The notes under the pieces: model-generated
What the model saw: the letters and a program-made list of their open reading frames with translations, nothing else
What the model was told of the DNA's origin: nothing
Database searches by the model: none
Source: JBCCEJ01 sp039030335
GTDB taxonomy: Bacteria > Pseudomonadota > Gammaproteobacteria > HK1
Assembly: GCA_039030335.1 (NCBI GenBank)
Contig: JBCCEJ010000019.1
Coordinates: 9,546 to 73,545, forward strand
Length of the DNA stretch: 64,000 nt
Direction: 5' to 3'
Made by a program: the position numbers and the translations under genes
In this document: positions 55,684 through 64,000 of the stretch, in pieces
Position numbering within the stretch: position 1 is the stretch's first letter
Layout of the letters: the number at the start of each line of letters is the position of its first letter

Positions 55684-55922
55684 TCTCTCCCTAATCGCCA
55701 GCGGGCATCGCCGCCCGCATCCGACCGCCGTTCGTCTACGACGCACCGTGCCGCATTCACGGCAAGTCCGGCTGTGGGTCTGGTCGCCGCGCAACGCGAT
55801 GCCCGTGATCCACACGTCGCGCCGTATTCGCATGATCCGTGCACGACCTCGCGTGCGTTGCCGCAACTTCGCGACCCGTACTGGCATAATCAGGGCTGCC
55901 CTGACTTGCATGGCCCGCCGAC

Positions 55923-58900
55923 ATGCCCGTCCCCTCACCTTCCGCAAAAACAACTCACAAACGATGGGTTGGCCGCAGCGTTGCGCGGGTCGAAGACGAG
56001 GCTCTGGTGCGCGGGCTTGGCCAGTACGCGGACGATCTGGCGGTGCCGCGCGCACTGACGCACGCGGCCTTTCTTCGCTCTCCGCACGCGCACGCGGAAC
56101 TGCGGTCTGTAGACGCCACGGCCGCGGCCGCGCATCCGGGCATCATCGCCGTGCTTACCGGCCCGGAGCTGGCGGCTATCGGCAAACCGTTCATCACCGG
56201 AGTCAAAACCGACGCGCCGCACTACCCGCTTGCCATCGACCGCGTACGCTACATGGGCGAACCCGTGGCGGTGGTGATAGCGACTTCCCGCTACGTGGCC
56301 GAAGACGCGTTGGAACTTATCGAAGTCGACTACGCGCCGCTGCCGGCCGTGGTAACACCCGGGCATGCGGCAACTGACCAGAGCGTAGTGCTACATCCGG
56401 GTGCCGGTAGCAATGTGTTGCATGAGCGACAGTTCCGCTACGGCGATCCGGAAGCGGAATTCGCCGCCGCGGCCCACGTCGTCACGGTCGATACGGTCTA
56501 CCCGCGCAACGCCTGCACGCCCATCGAGTGTAATGTCGTGCAGGCGAGCTTCCATCCGGGCGAACAGCTCTACGACGTCGTCGCAAACTTCCAGGGCCCC
56601 TACACACTGCATACGGTCATGGCTCGTTCACTCGGTGTGCCTGGCAACCGGTTGCGCCTGCGCACGCCACCGGACTCAGGCGGGAGCTTTGGCGTAAAGC
56701 AGTCGGTGTTCCCATATGTCGTCGCCATCGGTCTGGCCGCGCGGCTGGTCGGGCAGCCGGTCAAGTGGGTCGAAGACCGGCTGGAACATCTGAGCGCAGC
56801 GACCTCAGCGACCAACCGGGTCACAAAACTGCGTGGCGCCTTTGACGTGCACGGCACACTGCTCGCACTGGACTATGACCAGTTGGAGGACTGCGGCGCC
56901 TACCTGCGCGCGCCGGAGCCCGCGACGCTCTATCGCATGCACGGCAATATGACCGGCGCTTACGCCGTGCAGAACCTCGCGATCCACAATCGCGTCGTCG
57001 TGACGAACAAGACCCCAACTGGCCTGAATCGCGGATTCGGCGGTCCGCAGGTGTACTTCCCGCTCGAGCGCCTGATGGACAAAGCGGCGGCCACGCTCGG
57101 AGTCGACCGCGTGGAGATCCGGCGCCGCAATCTCGTGCCGGCTGACGCGATGCCGTATCGCACCGCCTCAGGCGCCCTGCTCGATTCCGGCGACTACGCC
57201 CACTCTCTCGAGTGCGCGCTCGGGTCGGAGCGGCACGCGAGCCTGCTGGAACGTCAACGCGAACGGCGCGCTGCCGGCCGTCTTTACGGTATCGGCTATG
57301 CGGCGGTCGTTGAGCCGTCCGTGTCCAACATGGGTTACATCACCACGTTGATGACGCCAGCCGAGCGCGAGCGGGCAGGGCCGAAGAATGGCGCTCTCGC
57401 GACCGCCACAGTCAACGTCGATCCAGCTGGATCGGTCACCGTGCACGCGGCGTCGATACCGCAAGGGCAAGGTCACAAGACCGTGCTGGCGCAGGTCGTC
57501 GCAGACGTACTCGGGATCGGTCCTCACGATATCGTCGTGCTGATGGACCACGACACTGGCAAGGACCCCTGGTCGATCGCGTCCGGCAACTATTCGAGCC
57601 GCTTCGCCGCGGTTGTCGCGGGCGCCGCGCACCGCGCCGCGCTGACGATCCGGGCCCGCATCGCCGCGATCGCGGCGGCCGATCTGAACGTGCCGCCCGT
57701 CGAACTCGAATTCCGCGACGGGTTCATCAGCTCCAGACACAATCCAGACAATCGGGTGCCGCTCGCGCGCACGGCCGCGAAAGCACACTGGTCGCCGCTC
57801 GCGATCCCGGCAGCGGCTGGTGCCGGTCTGCGCGAAACCGCGACGTGGACGATGCCGGAGCTGACCGAGCCAGACGCCCAGGACCGGGTCAACTCATCCG
57901 GTGCACACGGTTTCATCTTCGATCTGTGCGGCGTCGAGATCGATGCGGTGACCGGCCAGGCGAAGGTCGACCGTTACATCACGATGCACGATGCGGGCAC
58001 GCTGCTGAATCCCCAACTGGCCGACGGCCAGGTGCGCGGTGCGTTTGCGCAAGGGCTCGGGGCGGCGTTGCTGGAATCCTTCGAATATCAGGCAGACGGC
58101 AGCTTTGCCAGCGGCACGCTGGCCGACTACCTGCCGCCGACCGCGTGCGAAGTGCCCGACCTCGAAATCCTGCACGACCCGCATCCGTCGCCGTTGACGC
58201 CGCTCGGTGCCAAAGGGCTCGGTGAAGGTAATTGCATGTCGACACCCGTTTGTATCGCCAACGCCGTCGCGGACGCACTGCAGACCAGCGTCGATACGCT
58301 GCCGCTCAACCCCGCGCGCGTGCACGCGTTGATGCAGGCTGAACGAGGCGGCGCTGACGACGATGCAACGCCGACGGCAGCACCCGGATCGACGCCAGAA
58401 GACCAGCTGCCCGCAGCTTTGCATCCAGCGCCCGAAACGGCCGCCGCGGATGACGGCCATGGCATGACCGGAGAGGGCTCGACCACCATTCGCGCCGCGC
58501 CGGACGCGGTATGGTCATGTCTCAACAACCCCGGGCAGCTGCGCGCTTTGCTGCCAGGTTGCAAAGCCTTCGAGCAGTCGTCCGATGGCGAATACCGGGC
58601 GGAGCTCAGCCTTGGCGTCGGGCCTGTGCGGGGCCTCTTCGACTGTCGGTTCCGGTTCACGCCCGTCGTGGCAGGCGCGCAATTGCGTATCGACGGCGGC
58701 GCAACGGGCGCACTCGGCGCATCCTCCGGCACCGCGATCATCAGGCTCGATGACGTGCTCCAGCCGGACGGCGCATCGGGCACGCGGCTCGACTATCGAT
58801 ACAGCGTCACGCTGACCGGCAAGGTGGCAGCCGTGGGTGGCCGGCTACTCGACGGTGCGTCCAGAACCCTGATCGGGCAGATGATCAAAGCCCTTGCCAG

Positions 58901-59000
58901 TGCGGCTGAGCCCGAACGGGAAGAGCGCGGCACCTGGGCCAGCCGGCTCGGCGCCGGTTTGCGCTCCAGATGGTCGGACAGCGGAGACAGTGAGTCTTGA
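55923..59000 (+). CDS. Xanthine dehydrogenase-family molybdenum subunit with fused C-terminal CoxG domain
   Basis: 1025 residues. Residues 1-800 are a molybdopterin-binding large subunit (AFLRSPHAHAELRSVDA, YMGEPVAVVIATSRY, NACTPIECN, active-site Glu in GAKGLGEGNCMSTP). The loop that reads AYxCSFR in form I and AYRGAGR in form II CO dehydrogenases is GLNRGFGGPQ here, so CO oxidation is unlikely. After an Ala/Pro linker, residues about 848-1000 are a SRPBCC CoxG-like domain (MTGEGSTTIRAAPDAVWSCL). Usually CoxG is a separate gene. First of a three-subunit cytosolic hydroxylase operon. Confidence 0.88.
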   Translation: MPVPSPSAKTTHKRWVGRSVARVEDEALVRGLGQYADDLAVPRALTHAAFLRSPHAHAELRSVDATAAAAHPGIIAVLTGPELAAIGKPFITGVKTDAPHYPLAIDRVRYMGEPVAVVIATSRYVAEDALELIEVDYAPLPAVVTPGHAATDQSVVLHPGAGSNVLHERQFRYGDPEAEFAAAAHVVTVDTVYPRNACTPIECNVVQASFHPGEQLYDVVANFQGPYTLHTVMARSLGVPGNRLRLRTPPDSGGSFGVKQSVFPYVVAIGLAARLVGQPVKWVEDRLEHLSAATSATNRVTKLRGAFDVHGTLLALDYDQLEDCGAYLRAPEPATLYRMHGNMTGAYAVQNLAIHNRVVVTNKTPTGLNRGFGGPQVYFPLERLMDKAAATLGVDRVEIRRRNLVPADAMPYRTASGALLDSGDYAHSLECALGSERHASLLERQRERRAAGRLYGIGYAAVVEPSVSNMGYITTLMTPAERERAGPKNGALATATVNVDPAGSVTVHAASIPQGQGHKTVLAQVVADVLGIGPHDIVVLMDHDTGKDPWSIASGNYSSRFAAVVAGAAHRAALTIRARIAAIAAADLNVPPVELEFRDGFISSRHNPDNRVPLARTAAKAHWSPLAIPAAAGAGLRETATWTMPELTEPDAQDRVNSSGAHGFIFDLCGVEIDAVTGQAKVDRYITMHDAGTLLNPQLADGQVRGAFAQGLGAALLESFEYQADGSFASGTLADYLPPTACEVPDLEILHDPHPSPLTPLGAKGLGEGNCMSTPVCIANAVADALQTSVDTLPLNPARVHALMQAERGGADDDATPTAAPGSTPEDQLPAALHPAPETAAADDGHGMTGEGSTTIRAAPDAVWSCLNNPGQLRALLPGCKAFEQSSDGEYRAELSLGVGPVRGLFDCRFRFTPVVAGAQLRIDGGATGALGASSGTAIIRLDDVLQPDGASGTRLDYRYSVTLTGKVAAVGGRLLDGASRTLIGQMIKALASAAEPEREERGTWASRLGAGLRSRWSDSGDSES

Positions 59001-59830
59001 AGCCGGCCCGATTTGACTACGCCTGTCCGGATACGCTCGATGAGGCACTCGCACTGCTCGCCGAAGAGGGGCCGGCCGCACGCGTCATGGCGGGCGGGCA
59101 GTCGCTCGCAGCGATGCTGAACATGCGGCTCGTAGAGCCGCGCGTGGTGCTCGATATCTCGCGTCTGCACGAACTCGCCTATATCACGGCGAACGACCTG
59201 TACGTGGAAGTCGGTGCGGCCGTTACGCAGCGGGAACTGCTTGCGTGGCCCGCGCTCGCCGACAAACTGCCGCTGATCGCCCAGATGCTACCGCACGTTG
59301 GCCATACGCAGACGCGCGCGCGCGGCACCGTCTGCGGTTCGCTCGCGCACGCCGACCCGAGCTCGGAACTGCCGCTGGCGCTCGCGCTGTTAAACGGCGA
59401 GGTCGTTCTGCAAAGCCGCACCGGCATACGTACCCTTGCTGCGCGCGCATTCCACACCGGCCTCATGACTACGGCGGTAGAACCGTTTGAACTTATCCGT
59501 GCGGTCCGATTTCCCGTGTTGGGCGACGCGGCCGTCACGGCGTTCACGGAGGTCAGTCAGCGCCATGGCGACTTCGCGCTGACCGCTGTTGCCCTGACCG
59601 GCGACCGGCGTCGGATCCGCATCGGCGTAGCCGGCGTCGAAGACCGGCCGAAGGTGCTGGATTTGCTGTGGCGGGACGACGCTTCGCTGCAAGACGAGAT
59701 CCAGGCCAAAGTCTCAACCATGCACGGATCGGACGACATTCACGCGAGCGGTGCCTACCGGCGCGACCTGGTACCGCATCTTGCAATGCGCCTTATCGAG
59801 GAGGCCCGCGATGCGCTATCTGCGCGCTGA
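58997..59830 (+). CDS. FAD-binding medium subunit (CoxM/XdhB-like)
   Basis: 277 residues. The start is a TTG overlapping the large-subunit stop; the sequence MKPARFDYACPDTLDEALALL from there is a normal CoxM beginning. FAD motifs AGGQSLAAMLNMRL and RGTVCGSLAHADPSSELPLA are conserved. Transfers electrons from the iron-sulfur subunit to the acceptor. Its end overlaps the small-subunit start by 20 bases. Confidence 0.9.
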   Translation: MKPARFDYACPDTLDEALALLAEEGPAARVMAGGQSLAAMLNMRLVEPRVVLDISRLHELAYITANDLYVEVGAAVTQRELLAWPALADKLPLIAQMLPHVGHTQTRARGTVCGSLAHADPSSELPLALALLNGEVVLQSRTGIRTLAARAFHTGLMTTAVEPFELIRAVRFPVLGDAAVTAFTEVSQRHGDFALTAVALTGDRRRIRIGVAGVEDRPKVLDLLWRDDASLQDEIQAKVSTMHGSDDIHASGAYRRDLVPHLAMRLIEEARDALSAR

Positions 59831-60317
59831 CGCTGCGCACCCGATCGCGGTCACGATCAATGGCAGGCCCTACGCAGTACAGGCCGAACCCCGGCTGTTG
59901 CTGACCGATCTGCTGCGCGAAGTCATCGGACTGACCGGCACGCATACGGGCTGCGAGCACGGTGTCTGTGGGGCCTGCACAGTGCACATCGAAGGTATTC
60001 CGCAGCGCGCTTGCCTCACCTACGCGGTGCAGGTCGACGGGCGCAGTATCACGACAGTCGAAGGTCTGGCGCCGTCGGCGGCGCCGCTGACTGCTCTGCA
60101 ATCGGCGTTCCGCGAACACCATGCCCTGCAGTGCGGTTTCTGTACGCCCGGGTTGTTGATGTCTCTCAGCCATCTGGTGGAAAGCGAGCCCGATGCCGAT
60201 GAGGCGCGGGTACGTGAGGTGTTGAGCGGGCACCTCTGCCGGTGCACCGGGTACCAGGGTATCGTCGACGCCACGATGGACGTTCTGGCCGCGCAGCGCC
60301 GGGACGGCGCCACGTGA
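59811..60317 (+). CDS. [2Fe-2S] small subunit (CoxS/XdhC-like)
   Basis: 168 residues from ATG 59811, preceded by GAGGAGG. The plant-ferredoxin-type cluster CEHGVCGACTVHIEG and the second cluster QCGFCTPG with CRCTGYQ are intact. Completes the L-M-S molybdenum hydroxylase. The gene order and tight spacing indicate one transcript. Confidence 0.92.
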   Translation: MRYLRADAAHPIAVTINGRPYAVQAEPRLLLTDLLREVIGLTGTHTGCEHGVCGACTVHIEGIPQRACLTYAVQVDGRSITTVEGLAPSAAPLTALQSAFREHHALQCGFCTPGLLMSLSHLVESEPDADEARVREVLSGHLCRCTGYQGIVDATMDVLAAQRRDGAT

Positions 60318-60368
60318 TTCCCGGGGCAATGGTCATGCCAGTGGTCATCGAGCCAACGGAGGCCCGTC

Positions 60369-61886
60369 ATGTTTGATCTCGGCCGCGGGCTGCGGGCGAG
60401 TGCGCGGCGACGGCCCGACGCCATCGCGTTGTCAGACGGCGACCGGCAGTGGACTTACGCGGCCTGGTATGCGGATGCACAAAAGCTCGCGCAAGGGCTT
60501 CTCGCGCTGGGTATCGAACCGGGCCGGCACCTCGTGACGCTGCTCACCAATCGCGCCGAGGCGGCGACGCTGCACTTGGCCTGCCAGTTGGCCGGGATCG
60601 TCATCACGCCGCTCAACTGGCGGGCAAGCGCCGGAGAACTCGACTACGTACTGAATGATTGTGACGCGGCCGGGCTGGTGTTCGAGCCGTTGACGGCCGG
60701 GACCGTCGCGGAATCAGCGAACGCCGCTCGCGAGATGACGATCGGACTCGATGGGGTCGAAGCGGCATTCGCGCTCGAGACCCTGTCGGCGGCAAGCGGA
60801 GCCAGCCAGTTGCCCGCGCCCGATGCAACACGCCTGTCGGTCATGCTCTACACCTCGGGCACGACCGGCCGAGGCAAAGGGGTACCGCGCACCCACGCCG
60901 CGGAACGGGCTGCCGCGCTCGCGCATGTTGCCCAGAATCAATACGCGCCGGGAGAGGTGACGCTTGGCGTGATGCCGCTCTATCACACGATGGGCGTGCG
61001 ATCGCTGCTCGCTTCGATACTGCTGAACGGGCACTTCGTGTGCCAGCGGCGGTTCGACCCCGATACGGCCATCGCGCTGATCAACCGGCATCGGATCACC
61101 AATCTGTATCTGGTGCCAACGCTCTACCACGACCTGCTCCACGCCCCCGCGTTCGCCGTCACTGATACCTCGTCAGTCACCAAGCTGGGCTTTGCGGGCC
61201 AGAGCATGACGGACGGTCTGCTACGCGACCTCGCGGCCGCCTTCGAACCGGAACTCTTCGTCAATCACTACGGTTCATCAGAGATTTATACGTTCACCGT
61301 CGAGTCCGACGCATCGGCCAAACCCGGATCGGCCGGTAAGGCCGGTCTGAACCAGGAGATCCGTGTCATCGCACTCGATTCCACCAACCCTGACGAGGAA
61401 GTGTCCGCGCACGTGGAGGGACAGATCATCGCCGCGCTCGACGGCGACGAATCCTTCGCCGGCTACTGGCGCCGGCCGGATGCGGACGCCAGGGCCCTGC
61501 ACGACGGCTGGTACTTCACCGGCGATATCGGTTACACCGACGCCGATGGCGACCTGTTCGTAACCGGCCGGGTCGATGACATGATCATCTCCGGCGGCGA
61601 GAACATCCTGCCCGTAGAGATCGAAAGCGTACTGTCACTGCACGCCGGGGTCAGCGAAGTCGCGGTCGTCGGTCTGCCCGACGACCGCTGGGGTCAGGCC
61701 GTCAGCGCGTTCATCGTGCGCCGCGGCGGGGTCGACGAGGCCGAACTGGACGCCTGGTGCCGGAATTCAGGGCTCGCCGGATTCAAACGTCCGCGCCGTT
61801 ACACATTCGTGCGGCAGATCCCGAAGAGCCCGGTCGGCAAACTGCTCCGCCGCAAGCTCGTCGATGGCGATTACGAGCTCGAATAA
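60369..61886 (+). CDS. AMP-dependent acyl/aryl-CoA ligase
   Basis: 505 residues; GGAGG is six bases before the ATG. AMP-binding motif YTSGTTGRGKGVPRTH, MPLYHTMGVRSLL, the adenylation hinge GDIGYTDADGDLFVTGRVDD and MIISGGENILPVEIE, with catalytic Lys in SPVGKLLRRK. Resembles benzoate- or hydroxybenzoate-type ligases. Downstream of the molybdenum hydroxylase, it suggests that the hydroxylase acts on a CoA ester or the acid that becomes one. Confidence 0.9.
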   Translation: MFDLGRGLRASARRRPDAIALSDGDRQWTYAAWYADAQKLAQGLLALGIEPGRHLVTLLTNRAEAATLHLACQLAGIVITPLNWRASAGELDYVLNDCDAAGLVFEPLTAGTVAESANAAREMTIGLDGVEAAFALETLSAASGASQLPAPDATRLSVMLYTSGTTGRGKGVPRTHAAERAAALAHVAQNQYAPGEVTLGVMPLYHTMGVRSLLASILLNGHFVCQRRFDPDTAIALINRHRITNLYLVPTLYHDLLHAPAFAVTDTSSVTKLGFAGQSMTDGLLRDLAAAFEPELFVNHYGSSEIYTFTVESDASAKPGSAGKAGLNQEIRVIALDSTNPDEEVSAHVEGQIIAALDGDESFAGYWRRPDADARALHDGWYFTGDIGYTDADGDLFVTGRVDDMIISGGENILPVEIESVLSLHAGVSEVAVVGLPDDRWGQAVSAFIVRRGGVDEAELDAWCRNSGLAGFKRPRRYTFVRQIPKSPVGKLLRRKLVDGDYELE

Positions 61887-61888
61887 CC

Positions 61889-61915
61889 CGGCCTGACGGT
61901 TTTGCAGTCAGGCCG
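61889..61915 (+). terminator. Intergenic hairpin between CoA ligase and crotonase
   Basis: Perfect nine-pair stem, CGGCCTGAC (61889-61897) and GTCAGGCCG (61907-61915), with a nine-base loop holding TTTT. It begins three bases after the ligase stop. It may attenuate or partly end transcription before the crotonase gene, or protect the upstream mRNA. Confidence 0.55.
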
Positions 61916-61943
61916 ACCTGCATATCCGCTACGGAGGAAGAAC

Positions 61944-62753
61944 ATGTCTACGTCGATGACCAGCCAGCGCGCGAAGCTGCTAGAAGAACTCGATGGATTT
62001 CGCGTCGAGATCGACGAGGCGCGCCAGCGCGCCGACGTCATCCTCGACCGCCCGCCGCTGAACGTCGTGATGATGCCGCAGCGCGAGCAGTTCCGTCTGG
62101 TCTTCGAAGAGTTGGACGAAGATGAACGGGTACGCGTGATCGTCATCCGCGCCGAGGGCGAGCATTTTTCATCGGGCGGTTACATCAAGGGTTTTCTTGA
62201 ATCGTCGCCCGAGAAAGTCTCGGATCTGGCATGGAACATCGCCGCGCCTTCGCGCTGCCGCAAGCCGGTCGTCGCACAGGTACGTGGTTTCTGTTTCGGT
62301 GTCGGATTCGAACTGACCCTGGCCTGCGATTTCCGCATCTGCTCTGAGACAGCGCGGTTCGCCCTGCCCGAGCAGCGGATCGGACAGATTCCGGGTTCCG
62401 GGGGATCGATCCGGCTACTACACATGATCGGCATGCAGCGCACCAAGGACATGACGTTCCGCTCGCGGCGCGTACCGGGCAGACAGGCGCACGACTGGGG
62501 CATCGTGCTCGACTGCGTGGCAGACGATGAGCTGGAAGCCACCGTCGATGCGTTCGTCGAGGAACTGCTCGAGTTCTCGCCGTTGGCCCAGCGGACGATC
62601 AAGACGGTCCTGAACGCTGCACAGCACACGTCAGTTGAAGCGGGCATCGAAATCGAAGGACATGCCTATAGCCGTCTGCGCTGCTCGGATGATTTTGCTG
62701 AGGGGGTTGCTGCGTTTCACGAAAAGCGCAAAGCGAACTTCAAAGGGACCTGA
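61944..62753 (+). CDS. Enoyl-CoA hydratase/isomerase-family protein
   Basis: 269 residues from ATG 61944 with GGAGGAAG upstream. Oxyanion segments AEGEHFSSGGYIKGF and RGFCFGVGFELTLACDF, then EQRIGQIPGSGGS. The motif order is that of the crotonase superfamily; the exact reaction (hydration or ring-opening) is unclear. Belongs to the molybdenum hydroxylase/CoA ligase unit and ends in a shared terminator hairpin. Confidence 0.88.
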   Translation: MSTSMTSQRAKLLEELDGFRVEIDEARQRADVILDRPPLNVVMMPQREQFRLVFEELDEDERVRVIVIRAEGEHFSSGGYIKGFLESSPEKVSDLAWNIAAPSRCRKPVVAQVRGFCFGVGFELTLACDFRICSETARFALPEQRIGQIPGSGGSIRLLHMIGMQRTKDMTFRSRRVPGRQAHDWGIVLDCVADDELEATVDAFVEELLEFSPLAQRTIKTVLNAAQHTSVEAGIEIEGHAYSRLRCSDDFAEGVAAFHEKRKANFKGT

Positions 62754-62772
62754 GCGGCCGGTGCCCGCTCAG
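62750..62772. terminator. Bidirectional terminator overlapping both stop codons
   Basis: Eight-pair perfect stem CTGAGCGG (62750-62757)/CCGCTCAG (62765-62772), loop CCGGTGC. The left arm contains the TGA of the crotonase and the right arm contains the TGA (on the minus strand) of the ABC ATPase. Confidence 0.6.
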
Positions 62773-63815
62773 TCTGCAAATACGAAGGCGCGCATTTTCA
62801 CGACACTGGCGGTAACCTCGTCGCCCACCTGAAACCTGGGGGTTCCGGGCAGGCGCGCCTGAATCCGGGCTGCGTCGTTTTGCAGCACCAGTTCGCTCAG
62901 CGCACCGAGCGGCCGGGCGGAGTCCACCGTGAACCGCGCCACTCCGGCGCCGACCCCGGCGCCATCTGCCAGTTCGATATCAGTCGCTCGAACTATGACC
63001 AGCGCTCGCTGGCCATCCGGCAGATCATCGACGGCGAACTGACCGAGCGGAGTTACGACCCGTCCGCTTGTGACTTCGGCATGAAACTCGTTCGTCGAAC
63101 CGAACAACCGGGCCACAAACGCATCGCCCGGTTGTTCGTAGAGATCGATCGGCGGCGAATCCTGAACGACGCGACCGGCGCGCATGATCACTACCCGGTC
63201 GGCCAGGTACAGCGCCTCTTCCGGGTCGTGCGTGACCATCAGCGTGGCCGCGCCCGCGTCTTTCAGCACCTTTAAGGTCTCCTGGCGCACCTGCTGGCGC
63301 ATGTATTGGTCGAGACCAGAAAACGGTTCATCGAGGAGCATGACGCGTGGTCGCGGCGCCAATGCACGCAATAGCGCTATACGCTGCTGCTGTCCCCCGG
63401 ACAAAGTGTGCGGGAAGCGCTCAACGACGTCGGCCAGACCCACATCAGCGAGGGCGGCGTCGACATGCTGACGGCGCGACTCGCGGTCCAGATCTCTCAG
63501 ACCAAATGCGATGTTCTCGTGGACCTTGAGATGCGGGAACAGCGCGTAGTCCTGGAACATGAGCCCAATACCGCGCGACTCGGGCGGGCGCTGCACGCCG
63601 CGCTCGGCGCACGCGACGCGCTGACCTTCGATCTCGATGTGACCCGCCTGGAGTTCCTCCAGCCCCGCCGCCAGCCGCAGGGCCGTCGACTTGCCGCAGC
63701 CCGAGGGTCCGAGCAGGCAGACGATCTCACCCGGTGCGATCTGCAGGTTCAGGTCAGTGACAGCGGGAACGCCGTCGTAGCTGTGCGAAACGTTGTTGAA
63801 AACCAATCCGTGCAT
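62769..63815 (-). CDS. ABC importer ATPase, iron(III)/FbpC-like
   Basis: 348 residues from ATG 63815; the frame is open 14 codons further. Walker A GPSGCGKST, Q-loop MFQDYALFP, signature TLSGGQQQRIALLRAL, Walker B VMLLDEPFSG and switch His MVTHD. The C-terminal part has a TOBE-like domain (RATDIELAD, GALSELVLQNDAARIQARLPG), as in FbpC and related ATPases. About 55 bases after the permease gene. Iron is the likely substrate by family, but other anions are possible. Confidence 0.88.
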   Translation of the reverse strand: MHGLVFNNVSHSYDGVPAVTDLNLQIAPGEIVCLLGPSGCGKSTALRLAAGLEELQAGHIEIEGQRVACAERGVQRPPESRGIGLMFQDYALFPHLKVHENIAFGLRDLDRESRRQHVDAALADVGLADVVERFPHTLSGGQQQRIALLRALAPRPRVMLLDEPFSGLDQYMRQQVRQETLKVLKDAGAATLMVTHDPEEALYLADRVVIMRAGRVVQDSPPIDLYEQPGDAFVARLFGSTNEFHAEVTSGRVVTPLGQFAVDDLPDGQRALVIVRATDIELADGAGVGAGVARFTVDSARPLGALSELVLQNDAARIQARLPGTPRFQVGDEVTASVVKMRAFVFAD

Positions 63816-63870
63816 CAAAAAAACGCCACTGTTAGCACTCCGGTGCGATCGCACCATGTGGCGCGTTGCA

Positions 63871-64000
63871 TCAAGCAGGCGCCTGACCGGGCCGGGACCG
63901 GGCGATCGTGCGACTCAGCACAATCACGGGTATGACACCGGCCCCAACGATGGTCAGGGCGCCTAGCGCGCACTCCTCCAACAACTCGTCCGACGCGTAC
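63871..64000 (-). CDS. ABC transporter permease, FbpB-like, C-terminal fragment (5' end outside window)
   Basis: Only the last 43 codons are inside the window. The sequence starts YASDELLEECALGALTIVGAGVIP and ends RSRPGQAPA at the TGA 63871-63873. The ELLEE(C/S)ALGAL end is typical of FbpB/ThiP-type iron permeases. It precedes the ATPase gene on the same strand; a substrate-binding protein is presumably further right. Confidence 0.7.
   Translation of the reverse strand, partial: YASDELLEECALGALTIVGAGVIPVIVLSRTIARSRPGQAPA

Noticed and set aside
55923..60317. Aerobic CO dehydrogenase (coxLMS)
   Set aside because: The diagnostic AYxCSFR or AYRGAGR loop is absent; GLNRGFGGPQ fits other xanthine-dehydrogenase-family enzymes.
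1..64000. CRISPR arrays, tRNA genes, insertion sequences, prophage
   Set aside because: No regularly spaced repeats, tRNA-like cloverleaf, transposase or phage protein noticed by eye; short or degenerate elements could be missed.

Overview
The window looks like part of a GC-rich Pseudomonadota chromosome, most likely from an environmental (possibly marine) gammaproteobacterium. The evidence is dense leaderless operons, a perfect CRP-type operator, a PEP-CTERM-like surface protein, FloA/NfeD membrane genes, GGDEF/EAL signalling and a large load of acyl-CoA catabolic genes. The taxonomic placement is inference: there is no rRNA or other marker here. I see no tRNA, rRNA, CRISPR array, transposase or phage gene. 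Both ends cut genes: a zinc alcohol dehydrogenase on the left and an ABC permease on the right.

Layout. 1-3988 (minus): zinc alcohol dehydrogenase, SDR and histidinol-dehydrogenase-like protein with overlapping ends, then a D-2-hydroxyacid dehydrogenase; the trio resembles sulfopropanediol (DHPS) oxidation clusters. 4152-6318 (plus): a GrdB/PrdB-like protein read through an in-frame UGA, followed by a CaiB-type CoA transferase. 6315-12461: an MFS carrier and a signalling island (sensor kinase, Rcp1-like regulator, divergent REC-GGDEF-EAL protein). 12530-18302: GFA-like protein, LLM flavoprotein, and an MFS / aldehyde dehydrogenase / DapA-like / SnoaL-like catabolic set. 18344-21958: nucleotidyl cyclase divergent from a cytosolic DMSO-reductase-family molybdoenzyme. 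21959-23180: an AT-rich regulatory stretch with a CRP site in front of a PEP-CTERM-like protein. 23339-29064: a hydrolase-cytochrome c fusion, a flavin-dependent tryptophan-halogenase-family protein and a CMD-family protein. 29075-35029 (minus): FloA, two NfeD proteins, two small unknowns, two MaoC-fold proteins and a patatin. 35311-38154 (plus): PPOX-fold protein, FAD monooxygenase, DUF3500 protein. 38215-50253: two divergent catabolic arms (enoyl-CoA hydratase, two acyl-CoA dehydrogenases and a Baeyer-Villiger-type monooxygenase; then nitronate-monooxygenase-like protein, acyl-CoA synthetase, thiolase-like protein, PF10118 protein, FAH-family protein, TfdA-type dioxygenase). 50315-55132 (minus): ABC exporter with a glycosyltransferase-like partner, and an MFS carrier. 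55285-62753 (plus): a xanthine-dehydrogenase-family enzyme whose large subunit carries a fused CoxG domain, with CoA ligase and crotonase. 62769-64000 (minus): an iron-type ABC importer.

How it fits together: the cell appears to be a metabolically versatile aerobic heterotroph that takes up organic acids and degrades hydrophobic, perhaps isoprenoid or steroid-like, acyl-CoA substrates. The strongest unusual signal is the selenoprotein at 4152-5093: the in-frame UGA forms a U-P-V-C motif and is followed at a suitable distance by a hairpin with the features of a bacterial SECIS element. It would be missed or split by standard gene calling.
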